From contig JBDRLH010000031.1 in assembly GCA_043813215.1 (NCBI GenBank), forward strand, positions 1 through 23,799: DNA of 23,799 nt. Direction: 5' to 3'. Shown here piece after piece: positions 6,453-11,960 of this stretch. A program made the translations under genes and the position numbers. A model generated the notes under the pieces. It searched no databases and was not told where the DNA came from. It worked only from the letters and a program-made list of their open reading frames with translations. The DNA comes from JBDRLH01 sp043813215. GTDB taxonomy: Bacteria; Patescibacteriota; Minisyncoccia; Minisyncoccales; JAQTPW01. Positions within the stretch are counted from its first letter, which is position 1. Each line of letters begins with the position of its first letter.

Positions 6453-6723
6453 ATACGCTTATCTGGAAATGGTTTTTCCGATTCAGTGTCGCGGGTATGA
6501 TAAGGCAAGGGAAGAAGTTCTTCAGAAACCAGTATCGGCTAAAGTGAAGGTATACCAACCGCCGGGAGACGAGAAAAACATATCGCTTAGCGTGGATTGC
6601 GTTCATAATACCGGCGGGCATGGCCAACGGTGCAAAGCGTCGCATCTCGACAAAGATAAAGTCGGCAAGGGCGTAGGATGTCCGTATAGCGTCGATATTC
6701 CTTACGTATTCGATAAAAAATAG
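6445..6723 (+). CDS. 92-aa Cys/His protein with GTG start, third gene of operon
   Basis: An open frame extends up to 6163, but the true start is the GTG at 6445: AAAGGAGG ends seven to eight bases before it, and the upstream part is out-of-frame sequence of the two preceding genes. The protein begins MAKYAYLEMVFPIQCRGYDK. It has a His/Cys cluster Cys52-x-His54-x4-His59-x3-Cys63-x3-His67 plus Cys15 and Cys79, which could bind one metal ion. No known family is recognised. It overlaps the Cys-rich mini-protein by eight bases and is followed by a clear terminator. Shared Cys/His content suggests the two products act together, which is an inference. Confidence 0.8.
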   Translation: MAKYAYLEMVFPIQCRGYDKAREEVLQKPVSAKVKVYQPPGDEKNISLSVDCVHNTGGHGQRCKASHLDKDKVGKGVGCPYSVDIPYVFDKK

Positions 6724-6761
6724 TTCATTTCAAGAAGCATCAAGAAGTAAGAATTTTTTGG

Positions 6762-6796
6762 AGCGGCTAGTCTATATGACAGCCGCTTTTAATTTT
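6762..6796 (+). terminator. Terminator of the 5988-6723 operon
   Basis: AGCGGCT (6762-6768) with AGCCGCT (6781-6787), 12-base loop, TTTT then AATTTT. Confidence 0.82.
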
Positions 6797-6848
6797 CTCA
6801 AAGTTCTAAACAACGTCGCGTCATTCACTGGCCCGTTTAGAATTTGAG
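6797..6848 (+). other. Long inverted repeat upstream of a -10 box
   Basis: CTCAAA-g-TTCTAAAC (6797-6811) pairs with GTTTAGAATTTGAG (6835-6848): 14 base pairs with one bulged G around a 23-base loop. There is no T-run after it, so it is not a normal terminator. Its 3' arm occupies the -35 position of the TATAAT at 6858, as an operator or a decayed element end would. Confidence 0.5.
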
Positions 6849-6857
6849 CCAGCGCGA

Positions 6858-6976
6858 TATAATAAAAATGACATTATATTGGTACTAGGCCGCGAGACGG
6901 TTCGAATATTGGAGCGGCAGCACGCTACTAAACTAGCGTTTTTACGCCGTTTTGAGCCCCAATGGACAAAATTGTC
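6858..6976 (+). ncRNA. Candidate small structured RNA (or leader) between 6723 and 7087
   Basis: A -10 TATAAT (6858-6863) with no obvious -35 precedes the conserved GGTACTAG block (6881-6912). Nested helices can be drawn: ATTGG (6908-6912) with CCAAT (6959-6963), CGGC (6915-6918) with GCCG (6946-6949), and ACGCTA (6922-6927) with TAGCGT (6934-6939). The last is followed by five T and would work as a terminator. GACAA-AA-TTGTC (6965-6976) follows. No open frame with a ribosome binding site exists in 6724-7086. This is a hypothesis from base pairing and from similarity to 5838-5910, not a recognised RNA family. Confidence 0.3.
6881..6912 (+). repeat. Conserved GGTACTAG element, copy 2
   Basis: Partner of 5838-5870, with GGTACTAG, CCG, GGTTCG and TATT-GG in the same order. 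Here CCG and CGG inside the block can form a small hairpin. Confidence 0.5.
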
Positions 6977-7034
6977 TATCTGGTTCATGGGTTAACTTAC
7001 AAGTATAGATGAAAAATTTGGTTTCATATTTTGA

Positions 7035-7062
7035 TTGACAAAATAAATATAATTGCTATAAT
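7035..7062 (+). promoter_or_regulatory. Consensus promoter of 7087-7365
   Basis: -35 TTGACA (7035-7040), 16-base spacer, -10 TATAAT (7057-7062). The leader is short (about 18 bases) and carries AAAGGAG before the ATG. Confidence 0.85.
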
Positions 7063-7086
7063 ATGTGATTATGAAAGGAGAGTCAG

Positions 7087-7365
7087 ATGTTAAGAGTCTA
7101 TAAGTACACCATACCAGTAAAGGATTATTTTACCTTTGAATTGCCTGCCGGGGTCCAAATATTAACAGTTCAAGCGCAGCACGACGAGCCACAGATCTGG
7201 GCACTCGTAGACCCCAAGGAGCAGGACACGGTCCATTTTAATTTCCGCATAGCGGGAACCGGCCACGATATTAAAGAAACCAAGGACGACCTGGAATATA
7301 TCGGTACATTCCAGCTAGCCGGCGGCAGTTTCATCGGCCATCTCTTCAGGATAATAGGGAGGTAA
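7087..7365 (+). CDS. DUF7352-like small beta protein
   Basis: The 92-residue protein has the pattern VYKYTIPVKDYFTFELPAG near the N-terminus, ILTVQAQHDEPQIWALVDP in the middle and FQLAGGSFIGHLFR near the end. I recognise this as the DUF7352 style of small proteins found widely in phages and bacterial accessory DNA, function unknown. The core is a compact all-beta fold without Cys or membrane segments. The ATG at 7087 has AAAGGAG six to seven bases upstream; an earlier ATG at 7071 is in another frame and overlaps the ribosome binding site. It has its own consensus promoter and its own terminator. Base composition is nearer 50% GC than the surrounding DNA, which fits an acquired gene. Confidence 0.8.
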   Translation: MLRVYKYTIPVKDYFTFELPAGVQILTVQAQHDEPQIWALVDPKEQDTVHFNFRIAGTGHDIKETKDDLEYIGTFQLAGGSFIGHLFRIIGR

Positions 7366-7389
7366 TCTAGGTCCCACAACGGGACATAG

Positions 7390-7427
7390 AAGTGGGTAAT
7401 CGAATAACTAACGGTTGCCCACTTTTT
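7390..7427 (+). terminator. Terminator of 7087-7365
   Basis: AAGTGGG (7390-7396) with CCCACTT (7418-7424), further pairs inside, T-run 7423-7427. Confidence 0.8.
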
Positions 7428-7510
7428 AATTGTTAAAATTTTTTTGCCCTTAATATCGCGAATATGATAGTATAGAAGCAGGGATAATTTTTTACTGCAT
7501 TTAAAATTAT

Positions 7511-8182
7511 ATGGCCATATCGGCACTTCTTTATTCTTTAGAAGGCATGATGTGTCTTGCCGTCAGCCTTAAATTATTGGGGACTGCTTGGAAAAACAGG
7601 AATATAATCGCAGAAAATTTTGTGCGTTTATTTTTCTTTTTAGCTCTCGCTTTTTTATCCTGGGGCATTCCGTCGCTCCTCTTCCCCCAAAATAGTTTTT
7701 TACTGAATTTATTCAACATGATCGGCCAGAGTTTCATATTCATCGGATTCGCTTTCGGAATAAGGTCTTTTATAATCGTCCGGTTCGGAAATATTTTATT
7801 AAATTTTGCTTCTTTTGGTACAATCCTGATGGGGGGATTGGTGGTATACTTTACTGCGGGCGTTTTCGGATCCGTTGTTTTAAATAAGTACGGAGTAATA
7901 GAATGGAATTTGCACCCTGCCGCCCTGGCTATTTTTCTTTCAGATATAATTATTGTATCTGCTTCTTTGGCCTTTGAATTCTTTCATAATGCCGTTAAAA
8001 GTTCGGAAATTCGTCGGCGTTCAATATACTTGGGGATTGGAACCATTTTTTCGGGATTAGGCGGAGGGCTTGTCATTACGCCGGCTAAGTGGCAATGGCT
8101 TTTGGTGGGGCATTATTCGTTATTTTTGGGAATGGCTTTGCTTTGCGTTACTTTTTTCTTTATCCCAAAATCCAAAACCTAA
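7511..8182 (+). CDS. Seven-helix integral membrane protein, unknown family
   Basis: The 223-residue protein shows seven hydrophobic stretches, at about 5-24, 37-56, 64-86, 96-120, 136-156, 170-192 and 196-217. The loops are short, with a basic one after the fifth helix (KSSEIRRRS). The pattern resembles the membrane sensor halves found in front of histidine kinases or GGDEF domains, but no output domain is attached, so a sensor role is only a guess. No catalytic motif was seen. The ATG at 7511 has no Shine-Dalgarno sequence; a possible promoter TTGCCC-18-TAGTAT lies at 7444-7473. The next repeat element begins seven bases after the stop. Confidence 0.68.
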   Translation: MAISALLYSLEGMMCLAVSLKLLGTAWKNRNIIAENFVRLFFFLALAFLSWGIPSLLFPQNSFLLNLFNMIGQSFIFIGFAFGIRSFIIVRFGNILLNFASFGTILMGGLVVYFTAGVFGSVVLNKYGVIEWNLHPAALAIFLSDIIIVSASLAFEFFHNAVKSSEIRRRSIYLGIGTIFSGLGGGLVITPAKWQWLLVGHYSLFLGMALLCVTFFFIPKSKT

Positions 8183-8188
8183 ACGCAA

Positions 8189-8242
8189 AGTTTGGAATAT
8201 TTTTCGGTACGTACGTGCGTACGCAAATCGCCAAACAGGCGG
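8189..8242 (+). repeat. Intergenic repeat, copy B (GTACGTAC double-hairpin element)
   Basis: Core 8206-8242 aligns with 3825-3861 over 37 bases with six differences. The flank AGTTTG-x-AATAT is shared with one indel. The CGTACG-TG-CGTACG portion is self-complementary. It runs directly into a terminator-promoter module. Confidence 0.7.
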
Positions 8243-8249
8243 TTTTTTT
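8226..8249 (+). terminator. Terminator of 7511-8182, part of repeat copy B
   Basis: AATCGCC (8226-8232, with A8226 and A8227 pairing to the first T) and GGCGG (8238-8242), five-base loop, seven T (8243-8249). Confidence 0.75.
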
Positions 8250-8257
8250 GGTGGATC

Positions 8258-8285
8258 TTGATTTTTTTTAATTTTGTGATAAAAT
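8258..8285 (+). promoter_or_regulatory. Promoter of CTTGATTTTTT type for the hydrolase gene
   Basis: -35 TTGATT (8258-8263) in CTTGATTTTTTTT, 16-base spacer, -10 TAAAAT (8280-8285). It lies eight bases after the T-run of the upstream terminator. Confidence 0.65.
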
Positions 8286-8323
8286 ATAATATAGAAAAAA
8301 ATAAACGTTGAAGGAGGTAAGCG

Positions 8324-9271
8324 TTGAAACGGAAAATCTGGGTAGTTTCAGTTCTTTTAATTTTAATCCTTTTTTTCTCCTATGGAGGAATTTCAGTTTT
8401 TTCAGCTTCTGAAGTTACAAAAGCTGAAAGGCGTCCGTTAGATGATACTCCGGCGCGGCTGGAAATTTCTTTTGAAGAAGTGGAATTTCCGGCAAGAGGT
8501 GGCAATATTCAGCTTCGCGGCTGGTGGCTGCCAGCGACAACGACAGAAGTTGCCGGCACGATAATTTTAGTCCACGGTTTGGATGATAATCGTGCTACTC
8601 TAAAATTAGGGCTGGTGGATCTGGCGGACGGTCTCAGACAAGAAAACTTTAATGTTTTGATGTTTGATTTGAGAGGTCACGGAGAGTCGGATTCCGGACG
8701 TCTGTCTGGAGGACTCTTTGAACAAGACGATCTTCTGGGGGCATATGACTGGGTCGTCAAGGAAAAGAATCCGCCCTGTAAGATAGGGCTCCTGGGGATA
8801 TCTATGGGGGCTAGTATTAGCCTCTTGGTGGCCGCCCGCGAACCGGGAATCAGCGGAGTGGTCGCAGACAGTCCCTTTGCCAACATCAAGGATATGCTCG
8901 CCACTGAAATACCAAAGCGAGCGCCGGTTCCATCTTGGTTAGCTTCAGCTCTTGTGCCGGGAATAACCTGGACAGTTCGGACTCTCTATAAGATTGACTT
9001 GGACAAAATTGATCCGGAAAAAGTTGTTGGAGATTTAAAGTATCCTTTTCTTTTAATTCATTGTGATAACGACGAGAGGATACCCGTAAAACACTCTCGG
9101 CGGCTCCACGAAGCTGCCCCTTCCATTTTATGGGTGATTGATTCTGGTGAACACGCCCAAATATTTAAAGCCCACCCAGAAGATTATATCAAAAGGGTGA
9201 GCGATTACTTCCGTTCGGTCTTTAAATTAAAGTCGGTTAGTTTTAAAAGGGTTTACAGCCGATTACTGTAA
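8324..9271 (+). CDS. Membrane-anchored or secreted alpha/beta hydrolase
   Basis: The 315-residue protein is a serine hydrolase of the alpha/beta fold, probably an esterase or lipase-like enzyme acting outside the membrane; the substrate is unknown. An N-terminal signal peptide or anchor spans about 5-27 (basic start MKRK, then a Leu/Ile/Phe core). The oxyanion motif HG is at 84-85, the nucleophile elbow G-I-S-M-G puts Ser160 at the centre, an Asp in CDNDE (248 or 250) and His277 in GEHA complete the triad, and FDLRGHGES is at 114-122. The start is a TTG at 8324, chosen because AAGGAGG (8311-8317) is six bases upstream and the signal sequence begins there. The stop codon lies inside the terminator hairpin. 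It has its own promoter and appears monocistronic. Confidence 0.9.
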   Translation: MKRKIWVVSVLLILILFFSYGGISVFSASEVTKAERRPLDDTPARLEISFEEVEFPARGGNIQLRGWWLPATTTEVAGTIILVHGLDDNRATLKLGLVDLADGLRQENFNVLMFDLRGHGESDSGRLSGGLFEQDDLLGAYDWVVKEKNPPCKIGLLGISMGASISLLVAAREPGISGVVADSPFANIKDMLATEIPKRAPVPSWLASALVPGITWTVRTLYKIDLDKIDPEKVVGDLKYPFLLIHCDNDERIPVKHSRRLHEAAPSILWVIDSGEHAQIFKAHPEDYIKRVSDYFRSVFKLKSVSFKRVYSRLL

Positions 9272-9282
9272 ATCCTTTTTTA
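9250..9282 (+). terminator. Terminator of the hydrolase gene, containing its stop codon
   Basis: GG-TTTACAG (9250-9258) pairs with CTGTAAA-t-CC (9266-9275), then seven T. The TAA stop (9269-9271) is in the 3' arm. Confidence 0.82.
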
Positions 9283-9324
9283 TTTGAACAAATCAACTAA
9301 TTATGTTAGAAAAAACAGAGGAGG

Positions 9325-9343
9325 AGAGATTAGTCTCTTTTTT
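9325..9343 (+). terminator. Possible weak second terminator
   Basis: AGAGA (9325-9329) with TCTCT (9334-9338), 4-base loop, then T to 9343. It could serve as a back-up after 9282. Confidence 0.4.
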
Positions 9344-9362
9344 ACGTTCCTTAAAAATTGTA

Positions 9363-9391
9363 TTAACAGATACGTAAATATAAAGCATAAT
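9363..9391 (+). promoter_or_regulatory. Promoter of 9415-9804
   Basis: -35 TTAACA (9363-9368), 17-base spacer, -10 CATAAT (9386-9391); each box has one mismatch to consensus. Confidence 0.55.
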
Positions 9392-9414
9392 ATTGAGAAA
9401 GGAGGGAAAATAAT

Positions 9415-9804
9415 ATGGGGAAGAGCAGTCCTTTTTTATATGTAAAAAACCGATCGGGGCAATTTGTACGTATTCAGCCAAAAACAAAAAAGACAGAACG
9501 GAAAAGAACTACCGCTAGCCAGAGGGAGATTAACAAGCAAAAAAGAATCAATAAGCCGCCGGTAAAAAAACAGATTGTACGGAGAGAAAAGCCTATCAAA
9601 GTAGGAATGGTCGCCCTAGATGAGCTGGATAGAGCCATCTTAGAATCTCAAGTTAAAACGCCGGAAGAAGCAAGTGAAAGATTCAAAATTCTATTGCAAC
9701 AAGCTGAAAGCCGAATGAACAGGAGTATTCCAGCCAAATTAAATGCAAGCGCATATCCGGAAGCCCTAGAAAAATATAGAAATCGATTACCGATGGTAAT
9801 TTAG
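9415..9804 (+). CDS. Orphan 129-aa very basic protein
   Basis: Family not recognised. Residues about 10-62 are extremely rich in Lys, Arg, Thr and Gln (KTKKTERKRTTASQ, then KQKRINKPPVKKQ), so this half is likely disordered and able to bind nucleic acid or ribosomes by charge. The C-terminal half is a helical domain (ALDELDRAILESQVKTPEEA, then ASERFKILLQQAESRMNR). There are no Cys, membrane or signal segments. AAGGAGGG lies ten bases before the ATG. It has its own promoter and a strong terminator starting one base after the stop. A nucleic-acid-binding role is inferred only from charge. Confidence 0.78.
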   Translation: MGKSSPFLYVKNRSGQFVRIQPKTKKTERKRTTASQREINKQKRINKPPVKKQIVRREKPIKVGMVALDELDRAILESQVKTPEEASERFKILLQQAESRMNRSIPAKLNASAYPEALEKYRNRLPMVI

Positions 9805-9842
9805 GACAGCGCAAAATAATTAATCTCGCGCTGTCTTTTTTT
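9805..9842 (+). terminator. Terminator of 9415-9804
   Basis: Perfect 8-bp stem GACAGCGC (9805-9812) with GCGCTGTC (9828-9835), 15-base loop, seven T (9836-9842). Confidence 0.9.
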
Positions 9843-9883
9843 AAGAGGTTCCGGCGCCATCCAATAGCCCCAATTAATAATTT

Positions 9884-9907
9884 CAAGCCGTTAGGCTTGA
9901 TTTTTTT
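9884..9907 (+). terminator. Second terminator, sharing bases with the next promoter
   Basis: CAAGCC (9884-9889), loop GTTA, GGCTTG (9894-9899), then A and seven T. The 3' arm and T-run are also the -35 region CTTGATTTTTTT of the following promoter. Confidence 0.6.
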
Positions 9908-9923
9908 ACCGCGTCGTTATAAA
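9897..9923 (+). promoter_or_regulatory. Promoter of CTTGATTTTTT type overlapping a terminator
   Basis: -35 TTGATT (9897-9902), 15-base spacer, -10 TATAAA (9918-9923); a 17-base spacer to TAAAAA (9920-9925) is an alternative. Confidence 0.5.
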
Positions 9924-9954
9924 AAGAAACTACGGAAAAATAAGGAGGTAAAAA

Positions 9955-10251
9955 ATGGAAAACTGGCTTTGGCAAGGGGTGGAAATTACCAAAGATAATA
10001 AGCTAATTATTAAAGAATTGCCAGACCTTTCTTCTCCCTCATCTCCATTCGGCTGTTTCATAAAAGGCGATATTTTCCGCGTTCATTTGGGCTTTCCTAT
10101 GAAAGAGTTTACTGTTTGCGGAAAATCAAAAAAAACCACGATTATAAGACGGAACATTACCGTTGATTGTCCGGAATGCATATCTAAATTTAAAAAGTTA
10201 GAAGTTGAAGAGGTAATGGAAGAGGTTTACAATGTATTGGGAAAATCGTAG
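9955..10251 (+). CDS. 98-aa probable zinc-binding protein (H-C-CxxC)
   Basis: His44, Cys55 (in TVCGK) and Cys72-P-E-Cys75 form the H...CG...CxxC arrangement of small zinc proteins that are frequent in phages and accessory DNA; Cys34 is an extra. The domain runs from about residue 40 to 82, followed by a short acidic helix (EVEEVMEEVYNVLGK). The exact family is not named with certainty. The start is firm: AAGGAGG ends six bases before the ATG. It has its own promoter and a strong terminator, so it is a single-gene unit like its neighbours at 4567, 5246 and 9415. Zinc binding is inferred from spacing; the biological role is unknown. Confidence 0.8.
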   Translation: MENWLWQGVEITKDNKLIIKELPDLSSPSSPFGCFIKGDIFRVHLGFPMKEFTVCGKSKKTTIIRRNITVDCPECISKFKKLEVEEVMEEVYNVLGKS

Positions 10252-10284
10252 AGGGCATAGAAGGGGGACGAAGAATTTTGAATG

Positions 10285-10323
10285 AAACCGCCGTGAGTTT
10301 TAAAATTCATCGGCGGTTTTTTT
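10285..10323 (+). terminator. Terminator of 9955-10251
   Basis: Perfect 9-bp stem AAACCGCCG (10285-10293) with CGGCGGTTT (10311-10319), T to 10323. Confidence 0.9.
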
Positions 10324-10387
10324 AAACACCTGTTTATCAGGCGATTGTCTCCTGCTAGACATTCTAATTTATTTTATGCTTTTGTGT

Positions 10388-10393
10388 TAAAAT
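10388..10393 (+). promoter_or_regulatory. -10 box placing the transcript start at the ATG of 10400
   Basis: TAAAAT at 10388-10393 ends six bases before the ATG, so transcription should begin at or next to the start codon. The -35 is weak. Confidence 0.5.
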
Positions 10394-10399
10394 TCAATT

Positions 10400-10825
10400 A
10401 TGATAAAAAAAATCATCGTCATTGCAGTCGTCATGTTAATCGGCGGGGGATTGATTTATTATTTTTTAGCTCAAAAATCCGTAAATCGCAAAAAAGAGCT
10501 TATTATAGTTGAGAATCCCCAGCCAAACGAAATAATTCAAAGCCCATACGCAATCAAGGGCCAGGCGCGGGGATACTGGTTTTTTGAGGGCTCTTTTCCG
10601 ATAAAACTGCTTGACGAAAAAGGCAATATTATCAGAGAAACTTTTACTCAGGCGCAAGACGAATGGATGACCGAAGACTTTATTCCCTTTGAGTTAATAT
10701 TGGACTTTTATATTCCGAAAGATCAGCCGGGAACGCTCATTTTTATTAAGGATAATCCCTCCGGGTTGCCGGAAAATGACGCCCAAATCAGGGTGCCGGT
10801 TTTTCTGAAAGCGTCAGAAATTTGA
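10400..10825 (+). CDS. Gmad2 immunoglobulin-like domain protein, membrane-anchored
   Basis: A 141-residue envelope protein. Residues about 4-23 form one N-terminal transmembrane anchor, and 34-137 form a Gmad2 domain, an immunoglobulin-like fold first described in sporulation and germination proteins and common in Patescibacteria envelopes. Family hallmarks: IVENPQPNEIIQSP (36-49), GQARGYWFFEGSFP (54-67) and DEWMTEDFIPF (87-97). The domain should face outward; its ligand is unknown. The frame starts at an ATG without Shine-Dalgarno, six bases after a -10 box, so it is probably translated from a leaderless message. The stop overlaps the -35 of the next gene's promoter. Confidence in the domain is high; the role is not defined. 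Confidence 0.88.
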   Translation: MIKKIIVIAVVMLIGGGLIYYFLAQKSVNRKKELIIVENPQPNEIIQSPYAIKGQARGYWFFEGSFPIKLLDEKGNIIRETFTQAQDEWMTEDFIPFELILDFYIPKDQPGTLIFIKDNPSGLPENDAQIRVPVFLKASEI

Positions 10826-10849
10826 CAAAATATCATATATGTATAAAAT
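10822..10849 (+). promoter_or_regulatory. Consensus promoter of 10899-11261
   Basis: -35 TTGACA (10822-10827), 16-base spacer, -10 TAAAAT (10844-10849). The -35 contains the TGA stop of the Gmad2 gene. Confidence 0.75.
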
Positions 10850-10898
10850 AAAACAACCCTGAATAAAAAATTTGGGATAAATTAAATAAGGAGGGAGA

Positions 10899-11261
10899 GT
10901 GAACATTAAAAAGTTTCTTGTCGGATGGGGGGCATCCTGGTTCTTGCTGGCATTGGTGCACGGATTTTTGATGAGCTCCAGAATTCCGGAACTCACATCT
11001 TTTGAAAAAAGCGCCCACAGCCACTTGCTTTGCCTTGCTACGACATGCATTCTTGTCGGCCTTGCTCAGCCAATGGTAAAACTCTCCAATAAGTTTCAGG
11101 ATATCTCCGCTTGGCTGCTTGCTTCGGGCACTGTTGTTCTGCCAATCGGCATCCTGCTGCAAATCACGGGGTCAGCAGCATTAACTGCCATTCCAATCAT
11201 CGGCGCAATTTCGTTCATCCTTGGTTTCCTCGGTTTCCTCGTAGGAATTCTTAAAGCCTGA
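10899..11261 (+). CDS. Four-helix membrane protein with conserved-looking His residues, GTG start
   Basis: The 120-residue protein has hydrophobic stretches near 5-25, 42-60, 68-90 and 93-117, so it is a small membrane protein. His21 in the first helix and HSH (40-42) at the start of the second face the same side and could bind a cofactor or metal, but no family is recognised. The start is a GTG at 10899 with AAGGAGG at 10888-10894, a slightly short spacing of four bases. The gene is about 50% GC, higher than its neighbours. It has a consensus promoter and its own terminator, so it is transcribed singly. Confidence 0.75.
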   Translation: MNIKKFLVGWGASWFLLALVHGFLMSSRIPELTSFEKSAHSHLLCLATTCILVGLAQPMVKLSNKFQDISAWLLASGTVVLPIGILLQITGSAALTAIPIIGAISFILGFLGFLVGILKA

Positions 11262-11286
11262 AGCGCCCGGGAAAAGAACATTACAA

Positions 11287-11318
11287 GCCGTTCGGGATTT
11301 TAATTCCCGGCGGTTTTT
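11287..11318 (+). terminator. Terminator of 10899-11261
   Basis: CCG (11288-11290) and CGGGA (11293-11297) pair with TCCCG (11305-11309) and CGG (11311-11313), then five T. Confidence 0.72.
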
Positions 11319-11354
11319 ATTTTGAGAAAACTGGAAAAATAGAACTTTTTTAAG

Positions 11355-11360
11355 TAAAAT
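11355..11360 (+). promoter_or_regulatory. -10 box of the rdgB-like gene, leaderless start
   Basis: TAAAAT at 11355-11360 ends six bases before the ATG at 11367. No -35 of note and no Shine-Dalgarno. Confidence 0.5.
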
Positions 11361-11366
11361 ATATTC

Positions 11367-11960
11367 ATGAAAATATTAATCGGCACTCATAATAAAAATA
11401 AATTCGGGCAGTTTAAAAAAATTTTTGAAGGGTTGGATAAAAGCATTGAGCTGTTATCTTTGGATGATTTAAGTATCCGGGAGGACGTCGAAGAATCCAG
11501 CGACGTCTTGCTGGAAAACGCCAAAAAGAAAGCGAAATATTACGGAGAAAAATCAGGGCTTTTGACCGTGTCCGATGACTTGGGATTGTTTATTGACGCT
11601 TTGGGCGGAGATCCCGGAGTAGAGGCCAAAAGATGGCTTTCGGGAACTGATAGGGACAGGTATATGAAAATTTTAGAAAAGTTAAAAGACGTGCCGGCAG
11701 AAAAAAGGACCTGCCGATATAAGGCGGTTTTGGCGGCTTATATTCCTGAAAAAAAAGATTTTTGGATATATGAGCAAAATTTGGAGGGGCAAATTGCCGA
11801 CGGACCAAAAGAAGGGTCAGGATTCGGTTATGACCCGATAGTCGTCATCGGCGGCAAATATTATTCTCAATTTACCGACAAGGAGAGATTTAAGGTCGGC
11901 CATAGAGGGCTGGGGGCAAAAGAATTATTAAAATATCTGTTTGGCGGCGCCGATAAATAA
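11367..11960 (+). CDS. rdgB: Non-canonical purine NTP pyrophosphatase (RdgB/HAM1 family)
   Basis: House-cleaning enzyme that hydrolyses ITP, dITP and XTP to monophosphates and pyrophosphate, keeping deaminated bases out of nucleic acids. The 197-residue length is normal. Family motifs are in order: GTHNKNK (6-12) for the triphosphate, SDDLGL with D70 and D71 (69-74) and the LGGDPGV segment (79-85) for metal and base, GFGYDPI (152-158), and GHRGLGA (178-184) where SHR is usual. One Gly for Ser at 178 is a small departure. The ATG follows a -10 box by six bases, so the message is probably leaderless. Its last 33 bases overlap the 3' end of the convergent DUF2090 gene. Confidence 0.93.
   Translation: MKILIGTHNKNKFGQFKKIFEGLDKSIELLSLDDLSIREDVEESSDVLLENAKKKAKYYGEKSGLLTVSDDLGLFIDALGGDPGVEAKRWLSGTDRDRYMKILEKLKDVPAEKRTCRYKAVLAAYIPEKKDFWIYEQNLEGQIADGPKEGSGFGYDPIVVIGGKYYSQFTDKERFKVGHRGLGAKELLKYLFGGADK

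Noticed and set aside
9843..9883. Similarity of ATCCAATAGCCCCAA (9858 region) to CATAGCCCCAGCC near 745
   Set aside because: Too short and not embedded in a shared structure; chance similarity is likely.
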